From NCBI RefSeq assembly GCF_018413645.1, contig NZ_JAHCDA010000001.1, positions 992,001 to 1,056,000 of the forward strand: a DNA stretch of 64,000 nt, written 5' to 3'. Each line of letters begins with the position of its first letter. The stretch's first letter is position 1. This document shows positions 25,934 through 34,680 of this stretch, piece by piece. The stretch comes from Roseococcus pinisoli. GTDB taxonomy: Bacteria; Pseudomonadota; Alphaproteobacteria; Acetobacterales; Acetobacteraceae. A model generated the notes under the pieces. The model saw only the letters and a list, made by a program, of their open reading frames with translations. It was not told where the DNA came from and did no database searches. The translations under genes and the position numbers were made by a program.

Positions 25934-26780
25934 CTGAAGCTTCCTTCCGTTTGTCCACATGCCTAAGCAAAAAATGTTCCGTGATTTTTCTGAGGGAAAA
26001 TCAAATACTTGAAACCTGGCCCGCGACGGGTGCTGGAGCCGTGTCAAGTTGCTCAACCAAGACAAAGGCCATCATCCGGCACTCCTAGACGCTATGCCGC
26101 GCCCCAGAGCGCCCGTCCTCCTCAGGAGGGCGGGCGGTTTTGCGTTGAAGGTCCCTGCAAATTCGCGGGGACCCTCCCTGCAGGGCCAGCCGAAAGGTGC
26201 GGGCGGTGCTGGTCCGACAGAAAGTGCAGCTGCGGCAGATCCTGCTCCCGCGCCCCACGGGACCGAAACGCAGACGGTTAGCTCGCTCTTCCCGATCATA
26301 TCGAAAGCAGGACTCAAGTTCGGCCCCATACCGGCGCGTGGATCGATGACACCTGGGCGAAATTGATGGGCTCTATGGCAAAACGCCTTGATGACGCAGC
26401 AGTTTGGATTGAAGTCGGGGCGCCGTCCGAACAGCCGAGTGTTCTCGATGCCGTAACCCAGAGACTTCAGAAAATCTGAGTTCGGGGCTTCGTCAACCTC
26501 CAACTCGTCTGCCGTTTTGTCGCGTTTTCTCAATCTGCCAAAAGGCGGAGAGCAAACATTTTGCCCCCGCTCCTGGATTGAGACGCAATGCTCAATGGCT
26601 GGATTTTCAGCATCTGTCTGGGCGATTTGCGGCCCCGTAACCTGTGCCGAGGCGGGAGTTAGCTTACGCACAGCGCGACCCGGTCGAGGATAGAATGTCT
26701 CGCCCCTCGATTCTTGAGGCAACGACGTCGCGGCATGCGCCTTCCGATCCGGTTTTTCCTTTGGCCCAGGAGCCTTGTCG
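25934..26780. other. Long region without a supported gene
   Basis: About 850 bases. A 252-codon minus-strand frame crosses most of it, but its composition is Arg/Pro/Ala-rich without motifs, so I do not call it. The stretch holds a strong plus-oriented terminator hairpin (26111-26139). GGCTCTATGGCAAA at 26369-26382 resembles IS6-type terminal repeats, but no mate or transposase was found. Probably decayed accessory DNA. Confidence 0.4.
26111..26139 (+). terminator. Intrinsic terminator
   Basis: GCCCGTCCTCC pairs with GGAGGGCGGGC (11 bp, one G-T pair) around loop TCA, followed by GGTTTT. Well formed on the plus strand, yet no plus-strand gene is recognisable upstream, hinting at a lost gene or a small RNA. 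Confidence 0.65.
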
Positions 26781-27902
26781 ATGCTGCACATTGATCTTCC
26801 AACCCGCGCCGAGATCGAGGCCCTGGCCAACCATCGTGGCGCCGCTGCCGTCTCGATCTATCTTTCCACTTCTCCCCTGCCGCAGGCCTCAAATGGCGAT
26901 CGGATCGAGCTCAAGAATTTAGCCAAAGCCGCCATCGCCGAGATGGAGCAGAGCGGCACCGACAAACGCGACGTCCGCGCCATCGAGGATAGCGTTGAGG
27001 CGCTGATCGGCGATGACGATTTTTGGGCCGATCAGGCCAACAGCCTGGCCATCTTCGCCACGCCTCAGAGCATTCGGACTTTCAGACTCGGCAACAAGCT
27101 GGCGAACACGATCGAAGTCTCGGATCGGTTCCTGATCAAGCCGATCCTCCGTGCCGTTACCTTCCCGCACAATGCCTATGTGCTGGCAATCAGCATGGGT
27201 GCGGTTCGGTTGATCGAAGTTTCCGCCGACCTGCCGCCGCACGAGGTATCGGTGCCAAGCCTGCCTGATGGCGCAGCCGATGCGGCAGGCCGCAGCAGCC
27301 ATATTGAGCGAAAGGGCAACATGGCGAGCGGCGAAAGCACCAGCGAGAGCGCGCTGCTGATCCGCTATTCCCGTGCGGTGGACCACGCGCTGCGTCCGGT
27401 GCTGGCGGGCCACACGCGTCCACTGATCATTGCCGCGGCAGAACCGATGGCGTCGATCTTCCGAAGCGTTTGCAGTTATCCGCATGTAGCGGACGAGGTG
27501 ATGCCGGGAACCGCAGACCGCACTTCTGATCACGAAATCGCCGCTGCGGCGCGCGCGACGCTCGATCGAATCTACAGCTCCGAGATCACAGCGTTCGGTG
27601 AGGTTTTCTCTTCGCGCTCGACGCAAGACCGCGCGACAAGCGATCTCGGCCGCGCCGCCCGTGCCGCAACCTTCGGCGCGGTGGAAACCCTGATCGTGGA
27701 CATGGACGCCGAGGTGCCGGGCTTTGTCGCGGAGGACGACGGCGCCATCACCTACGCGAAGGCGGCAGACGGCGTGAATTACAGCGTCACCGATGAAATT
27801 GCCCGGCGGGCACTGTTGAGCGGCGCTCGAGTGATCGCAGCGCGGCGCGAAGATGTGCCGGGCGGCCACGAATTGGCAGCTGTGCTGCGCTACCCGATCT
27901 GA
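26781..27902 (+). CDS. baeRF11-type protein (bacterial archaeo-eukaryotic release-factor-like)
   Basis: 373-aa protein resembling family 11 of the bacterial eRF1-like proteins (baeRF). The N-terminal VSIYLSTSP, a central LFAT/IFATPQSIRTFRLGN strand region and the C-terminal block with GRAARAATFGAVETLIVDMD then EIARRALLSGARVIAARR, corresponding to the eRF1 domain 3/L7Ae-like part, support this. These proteins are proposed to act on stalled ribosomes or as host-virus factors. ATG 26781 has AGGAG 8 bases upstream; the TTG two codons earlier is less likely. A membrane-protein gene follows after 68 bases. Confidence 0.65.
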   Translation: MLHIDLPTRAEIEALANHRGAAAVSIYLSTSPLPQASNGDRIELKNLAKAAIAEMEQSGTDKRDVRAIEDSVEALIGDDDFWADQANSLAIFATPQSIRTFRLGNKLANTIEVSDRFLIKPILRAVTFPHNAYVLAISMGAVRLIEVSADLPPHEVSVPSLPDGAADAAGRSSHIERKGNMASGESTSESALLIRYSRAVDHALRPVLAGHTRPLIIAAAEPMASIFRSVCSYPHVADEVMPGTADRTSDHEIAAAARATLDRIYSSEITAFGEVFSSRSTQDRATSDLGRAARAATFGAVETLIVDMDAEVPGFVAEDDGAITYAKAADGVNYSVTDEIARRALLSGARVIAARREDVPGGHELAAVLRYPI

Positions 27903-27970
27903 TCTCCAACACGCAATCGGGCTTCGCCGGACGCGAAGCCCGATCTCTGTTGCTGGAGAGGAGGAACAGC

Positions 27971-28534
27971 ATGGCCGCACCGGCCCGTATCGACGTTCAC
28001 CTCCAAGATCCGGCGCAGCTTTTCCAACCGGCTGACCATTTCCCCTCCAACGAGAGCGGACTCAAACCGGACGCGGAGTTCTTTTTCCTTCGACAGGCGA
28101 GCCAGCACAGACGTCGGGCGCCTTTAGCGATCATTGTACACCTTGCGGCGTCGGATGGCTCGAAGGCGGCCAACTCTGGTTCTTCGGTTGAGCTGGTTGG
28201 CCGCTTGCGCTCTGGGTTCGCCGCGGCCGCCGCTGGCGAGCGGCGCGCAATCCACGATCATTTCCGCACGGGGCGCCGGACGCTGTTGATTGGCCTGGGC
28301 GTTTTGGCGGGATGCCTTTTGCTGGCAGCACAAAGCCAAAACCTGTTCGGCAACGGTGTGTCAGGCAGCCTGGTGAAGGAAAGCGCGATCGTCTTTGGAT
28401 GGGTCGCGATGTGGCGCCCGGCCAGTCTTTTCCTTTACGACTGGTTGCCCAAGGGCCTGAGGTTCTTCGACTTGCAGCGGCTGGCCAGGGCCGATGTCAG
28501 AATTGCCGTTTGTAATCCATCACAGGCTCGCTAA
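27971..28534 (+). CDS. Putative membrane protein downstream of baeRF11 gene
   Basis: 187-aa protein with start ATG 27971 behind GAGGAGG. The N-terminal 100 residues are soluble (starting APARIDVHLQDPAQLFQP), followed by two hydrophobic segments, TLLIGLGVLAGCLLLAA (about 105-121) and a second around AIVFGWVAMWRPASLFLYDW, and a short basic tail. I do not recognise the family; the juxtaposed LFNPxDPSPF-like start (here VHLQDPAQLF) resembles small membrane proteins often next to baeRF-like genes. Likely co-transcribed with the preceding gene. Its stop overlaps the convergent AraC gene. Confidence 0.6.
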   Translation: MAAPARIDVHLQDPAQLFQPADHFPSNESGLKPDAEFFFLRQASQHRRRAPLAIIVHLAASDGSKAANSGSSVELVGRLRSGFAAAAAGERRAIHDHFRTGRRTLLIGLGVLAGCLLLAAQSQNLFGNGVSGSLVKESAIVFGWVAMWRPASLFLYDWLPKGLRFFDLQRLARADVRIAVCNPSQAR

Positions 28535-29538
28535 AGCGCCGCAAGCAAACGGTTTAATGGCTGGCGGTCCAGAATGACCTGCGATGCAGGTTCGGCTGCG
28601 CCACCATCCATGGCGGCGAGCCGGATCTCGCTGGGCGATGCGCCGAACTCGCGGCGGAAGGTGCGGCTGAACTGCGATGCGTCCGTGAAGCCGAGCCGGG
28701 CGGCGATCTCCCCAATCGTGCTGGTGTTGGACACGTCGCTGAGCCTGGCATGGCTGACCTCCAGCCGGATCTTTCGAATGTAGCGCTCCACGCCGCCTTC
28801 ATGCTGCAGGAGACGGTAGAGCCGCGTGCGCGAGACGCCGAGCGCGCCACAGAGCATGCCGGCACCCAGCGCTGGCGATTCAATGTTCCGTCGCACGATC
28901 TGAGTGAGCTTTTGGAGCCGGGCCTCGTCGATCTGCGCGGCGGCGAGCTCCAGGCGGTCGGGCGAGGGGACCACGCAGGCGCCGATCATGGTGCGCACCG
29001 CGGCGGTCAAATTCGGCACGTCGTACGGCGTCAGTCCGGGCAGGCTGAGCGCCAGGTTGCGCACGAAGTGGCCAAGCAGCCGGCCGAGGCCTGTGTCGAG
29101 AATGATGCCGCGCGCGGCATCGAGTTGGCTTGCCATGTCGGCGAAGCCGTCGCGAGGGAGGTAGAGATGCAGGCGCTTATCGCTCGCGCGTTCGCTCGCT
29201 ATGTCGACGCCCAAGGAGACGAGGAAAGGTGTCTGCGCGGGCACGACGAGAGTATCTTTCGGGGTGAGGATCTTGGTCTCACGCTGGCCGAGAGTGAGGC
29301 ACCAATGGTCCACGGAATTGCGCCGTACCAGCTCTTTGGTCCGCGTGGCGCGCAGCGCCGGCGCCGAAACCTCCCCGATACCGAAGCCGTCCAGCGCCCA
29401 GTAGCGGCTTTCGGCGAGAAAGCCCTGGCTCGCCTGTGCTGGCTCCTCCAACTCGAACACCGAGGAGAACAAGGCACGCCAAGCGTCGCCCTGCTGCGTC
29501 GGCGGAAGGCCGTAGGTGGATAGGATCTCAGGTGTCAC
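28531..29538 (-). CDS. AraC-family transcriptional regulator
   Basis: 335-aa regulator. The N-terminal 200 residues form the effector/dimer domain of the AraC-binding-like type (SVDHWCLTLGQRETKI and LVVPAQTPFLVSL). The C-terminal 100 residues hold two helix-turn-helices: MLCGALGVSRTRLYRLLQHE, and TIGEIAARLGFTDASQFSRT with FRREFGASPSEIR. Effector and targets unknown. The gene stands alone with 374 empty bases upstream, and it converges on the membrane-protein gene. Confidence 0.9.
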   Translation of the reverse strand: MTPEILSTYGLPPTQQGDAWRALFSSVFELEEPAQASQGFLAESRYWALDGFGIGEVSAPALRATRTKELVRRNSVDHWCLTLGQRETKILTPKDTLVVPAQTPFLVSLGVDIASERASDKRLHLYLPRDGFADMASQLDAARGIILDTGLGRLLGHFVRNLALSLPGLTPYDVPNLTAAVRTMIGACVVPSPDRLELAAAQIDEARLQKLTQIVRRNIESPALGAGMLCGALGVSRTRLYRLLQHEGGVERYIRKIRLEVSHARLSDVSNTSTIGEIAARLGFTDASQFSRTFRREFGASPSEIRLAAMDGGAAEPASQVILDRQPLNRLLAAL

Positions 29539-29912
29539 GAGGTTCCTAGCTGGATCGGACCGGGTGAGGGAGGCGACGAGCTTCCTATAAAGGCAGGGTG
29601 ATCGCTCTTGGCATGCGAGAATCGCAGATCACCAACCCATGAGCTCTTTCGCCTGACCCGCGATGCCAATGGATCAGCCGCCGCGGCGGTGCTCGACCGC
29701 CTCTCGACGCCGAAACCTCGTGAGCATGTTAGTGGCCCAACCGGCTTCGGAAGGCTCAGTCTCGTCTAATCCTGCGGATGGAATCGAGCACGACCCATTC
29801 TGCTTCATCATTCCTATATTGCTGCAGCCTATTGGTCGCGCAGCTCTGGAACGGTACAGCAGCTAAGGTTCGAATGTTATCGTCCTACTCTGTTTTGGCG
29901 TGACTTCATTCG
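29539..29912. other. Gene-free boundary before the glycan cluster
   Basis: About 370 bases; no supported gene, repeat or RNA. It probably contains the AraC gene promoter at its left end and marks the junction between the accessory region and the polysaccharide locus. Confidence 0.4.
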
Positions 29913-30725
29913 TCACAACGCGCGGCTTGTACCAGCTCCAGGCGTGATGAAATCCTCAGTGAGGGATTCCAGGCCGCCAATAGACGCACGCTCGACCGGT
30001 CGCCCACCCTCGAGCCAAATCGGTTTCTTGGCCACTAGATCTTGGGCTTGCGCATAGTCATCAGGACGACCGATATCGAGCCAGAGGCACTCGCCGCGCC
30101 ATGTCATGACACGGCGCCCCCGACCCACCATTCGCGTCAGCAGATCCGGCACGTCGAGAGGCTGCCCGGGCGGGACGAGGTCGCGCACCGCTTCCCGTCG
30201 CAGGACGTAAAGCCCCATGCTGACGAGCGATTCGGTGCGCGGCTTTTCGCGATAGCTCTGCAGCCAGCCCTCGGCATCGACATCGAGGACGCCGTACTCC
30301 ATCTGATGAACCCGCAGCGCGCTGGCGACCGTCGCATCGGCATTGGCCGCATCATGCTGCGCCAGCAGATCGCCGAGATCGATGTCGGTCAGCAGATCGC
30401 CATTGAGCAGCAGGAAGCGATCCTCAAGCCGGTCGAACAACGAGCCGATCGGTCCGCAGGTGCCGAGCGGTTCGTCCTCGACGGCGTATTCGATGCGCAT
30501 ACCGAGCGCACTGCCGTCGCCGAAGAAGCTCTGGATCAGATGCCGCAGGTGATTCACCGCCACGATCACCGAGGTGATGCCGTGGCGGCGGAGCAGCGTG
30601 AGCAGCAATTCCATAACCGGCTTGTCCCCGACCGGCACCAGCGGCTTGGGCAGCACGGCCGTGTAAGGGTAGAGGCGGGTACCGCGCCCGCCGGCCATCA
30701 GAACCGCCTGGGCGCGCCGCGTCAC
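29913..30725 (-). CDS. Sugar-1-phosphate nucleotidyltransferase
   Basis: 270-aa nucleotidyltransferase of the NTP_transferase family. The signature VLMAGGRGTRLYPYTAVLPK is followed by PLVPVGDKPVMELLL and the metal Asp motif LLNGDLLTDIDL, near residues 108-118. It should activate a sugar phosphate to an NDP-sugar; base and sugar are not determinable, though LegF/PtmE-like guanylyltransferases look similar. It starts with GTG inside a GTGA overlap with the upstream dehydratase gene, so the two are translated together. The C-terminal 30 residues are outside the domain. Confidence 0.85.
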   Translation of the reverse strand: MTRRAQAVLMAGGRGTRLYPYTAVLPKPLVPVGDKPVMELLLTLLRRHGITSVIVAVNHLRHLIQSFFGDGSALGMRIEYAVEDEPLGTCGPIGSLFDRLEDRFLLLNGDLLTDIDLGDLLAQHDAANADATVASALRVHQMEYGVLDVDAEGWLQSYREKPRTESLVSMGLYVLRREAVRDLVPPGQPLDVPDLLTRMVGRGRRVMTWRGECLWLDIGRPDDYAQAQDLVAKKPIWLEGGRPVERASIGGLESLTEDFITPGAGTSRAL

Positions 30726-31708
30726 GTGGCGTATTCCTGCGTGGGCAGCAGGCCCGGATGCGCGCGGAAGAAGTCGATCGTCGCCCGCAGACCCTCGTCG
30801 AGACTGACGCGCGGCGCCCAGCCTGTCGCCTTACGGAAGGCGGTGTTGTCGGAGATCAGCCTGTCGACCTCGCTGGCGGGCGGGCGCAGCCGTTGCGGAT
30901 CCAGCGTCACCTCGGCCTCCGTGCCGAAGGCCGCGACGATACGCGCGGCGATTTCCCCGACGCTCTCGCCATGGCCGGTTCCGAGATTGAAGGTTCTGCC
31001 CTCAATGCCCGCGGCCGTCGCCGCGGTGATCATGCCGTCCACCGTATCGGTCACGAAGGTCATGTCGCGGATCGGCGTCGTCGCTCCGAGCATGACCTGC
31101 TTTGCGCCGCCCAGAAGCTGGCCGATCACGGTGGGGATGACGGCGCGGGCGGATTGGCGCGGGCCGAAGGTATTGAAGGGCCGGACGGTCACCACCGGAA
31201 GCCCGAAGGCGGCGTGGTAGCTCTCCGCCAGCTTGTCAGCGCCGATCTTGGTGGCGGCGTAGGGCGACTGGGCGCGCAGCGGATGCGCCTCGTCCATCGG
31301 GATGTATTGCGCGCTGCCATAGACCTCGGAGGTCGAGGTGTGGACGACGCGCTGCACCGCCGCCGCACGCGCAGCTTCCAGCACGTTCAGCGTGCCGACC
31401 GTGTTGGCCTCCACGAAGCTGCGTGGCGCACGATAGGAATGCGGGATGGCGACCATCGCGGCGAGGTGGAAGACGACCTCCTGGTTCGCGGTGGCACGGG
31501 CGATGAACTCGCCGTCGAGCAAATCGCCGTGGAGCCATTCCACCGCGAGCCGTGCCTCGCGCGGCATGAAGCGCGCATTGCCGAACCCGCCTTCCGCCCC
31601 GTAGTGCAGCAACGCGCGAACCTTCGCTCCGGCCGCGACGAGGCGTTCTACGAGGTGGCTGCCGATAAAGCCGCCCGCGCCCGTCACTAAAACCCGGGTA
31701 CCTTCCAT
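30722..31708 (-). CDS. NAD-dependent sugar-nucleotide 4,6-dehydratase, LegB-like (SDR)
   Basis: 328-aa extended SDR. NAD-binding motif VTGAGGFIGSHLVERL at the N-terminus, catalytic TSTSEVYG, and YAATKIGADKLAE with the YxxxK pair. The segments VRALLHYGAEGGFGN, EVYGSAQYIPMDE and TVRPFNTFGPRQSARAVIPT match the LegB/GDP-sugar 4,6-dehydratase branch used for legionaminate- and perosamine-type sugars. With the following nucleotidyltransferase it forms a two-gene minus-strand operon divergent from the large glycosyltransferase gene. The precise nucleotide sugar is not fixed. Confidence 0.82.
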   Translation of the reverse strand: MEGTRVLVTGAGGFIGSHLVERLVAAGAKVRALLHYGAEGGFGNARFMPREARLAVEWLHGDLLDGEFIARATANQEVVFHLAAMVAIPHSYRAPRSFVEANTVGTLNVLEAARAAAVQRVVHTSTSEVYGSAQYIPMDEAHPLRAQSPYAATKIGADKLAESYHAAFGLPVVTVRPFNTFGPRQSARAVIPTVIGQLLGGAKQVMLGATTPIRDMTFVTDTVDGMITAATAAGIEGRTFNLGTGHGESVGEIAARIVAAFGTEAEVTLDPQRLRPPASEVDRLISDNTAFRKATGWAPRVSLDEGLRATIDFFRAHPGLLPTQEYAT

Positions 31709-31869
31709 CTTATAAGTATCCCAAATACAGAGCGCGCGATCTTACGCTCATATGCAAGTGCCTCATAGCAATCACGTACAGCATTCACAACGCTACTTGT
31801 CGATAAGTCAATCCTGCCGCAGATTTCCGCCTCCGAGAAGGGAATGGGCCGGGTGAGTCGAACAACGAT

Positions 31870-34635
31870 ATGACGAGTGTCACGAGGCCCGATCAGCCCG
31901 CACCGTCACACCCGCTCGTCAGCATCGTGATCCCGGTTTTCAACGGGGCCGACTATCTGGCGCAGGCGATCGACAGCGCACTCACCCAGACCTGGCCAGC
32001 CATCGAGGTGGTCGTCGTCGATGACGGATCGGACGACGATGGTGCAACGCGTGCGATCATTTCCGGCTACGGCGACAGGGTGCGCCTCGTCGCCAAGCCG
32101 AACGGCGGTGTCGCGACGGCGCTGAACGCCGGGCTGGAAGCCATGCGCGGCGAGTGGTTCTCCTGGTTGAGTCACGACGATTTTTATCACCCCGAGAAGG
32201 TGGAGCGGCAGATGGCGGCGCTCGCGGGGGCTCCCGGGGACAGCATTGCCTTCGGCGGCTACGAGGTCGTGGCCGCTGATGGCAGCCAAATCGAGGTCAT
32301 CGACGCCTGCCGCGATTTCGATCCTGCGCGCCAGCTGTGGGCTGTGCTCGAGGGTCGCATCAACGGTTGCACGCTCCTCGCGCCGGCCCGCCTGCTACGG
32401 GAGGCCGGTGGCTTCGATTCCGGCTTGCCGACAACGCAAGATTATCACCTCTGGTTCACCCTCGCCCGCCGACACAGGCTCGTCCCGGTGTCCGACGCCC
32501 TGGTGAGCCATCGCCGGCACCCGAACCAAGGGTCCCGTTCCGAACGTCATCTCGTGGAAGCCGGGCTGCTCTGGGCCGAGATGCACGAACGCCTGACGCG
32601 CGAGGAGATGCAACATCTCGGCGGGTCGCATCTCGGTTTCCTGTGCCGGCTCCAACGCTTTTTGGACGCGTCGCCCTATCGCCTGGCGCAGGCTGCGGCG
32701 CAGGCCCGGATGGCTGAGTGCATGGCCGGCATTTCGGTGACCGTCGCCTGGGTACCGGATGGTGAGCCACAGATGGCTCCGGCGATCATGACACTGCAGG
32801 CCGCCGGCATACGCCAGTTGGACCAGGTGGTCATCGATTGGCGCAACGGGGCGATGTCCAGCTACGCGCTGCATCAGGCTATGCCAGGGGCAAAGGTCTT
32901 CATCGCCACCAGCGAGCGCCTCTTGCCTGCCGCTCTCGAAGCCGCGCTGCTCGGCGGCGAAGGCGCGCTGATCGTCTTTGCGGATTCGGCGACCGCGATG
33001 GATCCGGCGGCCTGGCGGCGAGGGCTCGAGGCGGTTGCGTCCGGAGAATGCGAGGCCTGGCCGCTGCCGCGCTTGGATACCGGCCGGTCAGTGCCGCCGC
33101 CCCTGTCGGGCGCGGTGCTGTCGCGATCCGCTTATGAGGGGGCGCTGGCCCGCCATGGCGATCCACACGCGGCGCTCGCCCAATTGCATTGGCCGCCGAC
33201 GGCCGTTAGCCCACCGCCACCGCCACCGCCACCGCCACCGCCACCGCCACCGCCACCGCCACCGCCACCGCCACCGCCACCGCCACCGCCGGAGGCCCCG
33301 GTCGCCCCAGTTGTCTCCAGCCCACTCCCCGGCGCGCGCCTCGGGGCATTTCGCCTGCTCAAGGCGGCATATCGGGCGCTCCCCTGGAGCCGGCGGCGCA
33401 CGACCGTGTGCGCCAAGGGGGAGCTCGAGATAACCGCGCTGCCTGCCTCACCGCCCGCTCCCGCGGCCGCCACGCCAGAAACGCCGCCCGACCCGCCGCC
33501 AGCCGCGCCGCCGGGCCGCGCAAGACTGCTCGTGCTCCATTCGCTCGGCGGTGGCACGCAACGCTATGCCGAGCTGCTCGGCCTGCACCTCCGGCAGCAC
33601 CGGATCGCGCCGGTCTTCGCCTGGGGCACGGACGGCAGCCGGCTGTTTGTCTCGACGGCCTCGCCTGCCATGGCCGAGCGCAGCTTCGTGCTTCCCGATG
33701 AGCTCGGCGACGCGGTCGCCTGGCTGCGCGAGCAGGGGGTCGATCGCGCCGATCTGCTGCACGCCATGGGGCTCGAGCAGCAGATCATGCCGCTGCTCTC
33801 GGCATTAGGCTGCCCCTACGACGTGACCTTCCTCGACTACCACCTAGTGGCCTCCACGCCGCATCTGATGAATGCAGATGCCCATACCGCCGCGCGCGGG
33901 CAGGCAGCAGAGGCGCGGGAACTGGCCCACCTGCTGCGGGCCGCGCCACATCCGGTCATAGATGGTGCCGCCAACCTCCTGGCCTGCAGCCGGGATCTCG
34001 CCGCCCGCCTCGGGCGTTTGGTGCCCGGGCTTGAGGTCCGGCCGGTAAGGCCGCCGGAGCCCGGCCGGCCCGAGGCCTTTCGCGTGACGCCGCCGCGACC
34101 GCTCGCCGGGAAGGAGACGCTGCGCATCCTGCAGCTGGGTGCCACGGCCTCCCACAAGGGCCGGCAGGCCATCATCGATGTCGGCCGGCTGATCAAGTCC
34201 CGCGGCCTGGCGATGGAGGTGCATGTCCTCGGTCATTGTCACTCGCCCCCGGAGCCGGTCGAGCAGAATCCGGGCACCGTCTTTTGGTACGGGAGCTTCG
34301 CCGCCGAGGACCTGCCCGCCCTCATCGGGTCCATTCGACCGCATCTCGCCTGGTTCCCCGCACGGGCGCCGGAGACCTTCGGCTTCGCGTTGTCCGAGGC
34401 GATGCTGCTCGGCCTACCGATCGTCGCGCAGGCGCTGGGCGCCTATGCCGAGCGCCTGGCGGATCGTCCCTTCACCTGGAGCCTGCCGCCCGACCACATC
34501 CTCTCGGGTGAGGAGTGGGTTGACCTGTTCATGACCCTGCGCGAGAGCGGGTTCTCGGCCCCGATCCGCCAGGCCCTGCCGCCCTCACTGCCCCCGCTCG
34601 ACGAGGAATTCTATCGCGATGCCTATTTGCGATGA
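31870..34635 (+). CDS. Two-domain glycosyltransferase (GT2-polyproline-GT4)
   Basis: 921-aa protein. Residues about 15-240 are a GT-A family 2 transferase (HPLVSIVIPVFNGADYLAQA, VVDDGSDDD, LSHDDFYHPEKVE). A linker follows that contains 27 consecutive prolines at residues 448-474. From about 550 to 900 there is a GT-B family 4 transferase (RARLLVLHSLGGGTQRYAEL, and the E-x7-E motif in ETFGFALSEAMLLGLPIVA). Two different transferase activities on one chain suggest ordered addition of two sugars. It has no signal or TM segment, so it is cytoplasmic. First gene of the plus-strand glycan operon. Confidence 0.88.
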   Translation: MTSVTRPDQPAPSHPLVSIVIPVFNGADYLAQAIDSALTQTWPAIEVVVVDDGSDDDGATRAIISGYGDRVRLVAKPNGGVATALNAGLEAMRGEWFSWLSHDDFYHPEKVERQMAALAGAPGDSIAFGGYEVVAADGSQIEVIDACRDFDPARQLWAVLEGRINGCTLLAPARLLREAGGFDSGLPTTQDYHLWFTLARRHRLVPVSDALVSHRRHPNQGSRSERHLVEAGLLWAEMHERLTREEMQHLGGSHLGFLCRLQRFLDASPYRLAQAAAQARMAECMAGISVTVAWVPDGEPQMAPAIMTLQAAGIRQLDQVVIDWRNGAMSSYALHQAMPGAKVFIATSERLLPAALEAALLGGEGALIVFADSATAMDPAAWRRGLEAVASGECEAWPLPRLDTGRSVPPPLSGAVLSRSAYEGALARHGDPHAALAQLHWPPTAVSPPPPPPPPPPPPPPPPPPPPPPPPPPPEAPVAPVVSSPLPGARLGAFRLLKAAYRALPWSRRRTTVCAKGELEITALPASPPAPAAATPETPPDPPPAAPPGRARLLVLHSLGGGTQRYAELLGLHLRQHRIAPVFAWGTDGSRLFVSTASPAMAERSFVLPDELGDAVAWLREQGVDRADLLHAMGLEQQIMPLLSALGCPYDVTFLDYHLVASTPHLMNADAHTAARGQAAEARELAHLLRAAPHPVIDGAANLLACSRDLAARLGRLVPGLEVRPVRPPEPGRPEAFRVTPPRPLAGKETLRILQLGATASHKGRQAIIDVGRLIKSRGLAMEVHVLGHCHSPPEPVEQNPGTVFWYGSFAAEDLPALIGSIRPHLAWFPARAPETFGFALSEAMLLGLPIVAQALGAYAERLADRPFTWSLPPDHILSGEEWVDLFMTLRESGFSAPIRQALPPSLPPLDEEFYRDAYLR
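33211..33288 (+). repeat. (CCACCG)13 hexanucleotide microsatellite encoding polyproline
   Basis: Thirteen perfect tandem copies of CCACCG, all in frame (Pro-Pro per unit), form the hinge between the two transferase domains. Gain or loss of units stays in frame and would only change hinge length by two residues per unit. Confidence 0.95.
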
Positions 34636-34680
34636 CAGCGGGCCCATCCCGCTTGCAGGCCGGAAAGTAAGGCGGGAAGC

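Noticed and set aside
26369-26382. GGCTCTATGGCAAA resembling an IS6-family terminal repeat
   Set aside because: Two mismatches to the usual form, no inverted partner and no transposase nearby; insufficient to call an insertion sequence.
26072-26830. 252-codon minus-strand frame in the gene-poor region
   Set aside because: No recognisable motif, no ribosome site, Pro/Arg/Ala-rich; overlaps the start of the baeRF11 gene and a terminator hairpin.
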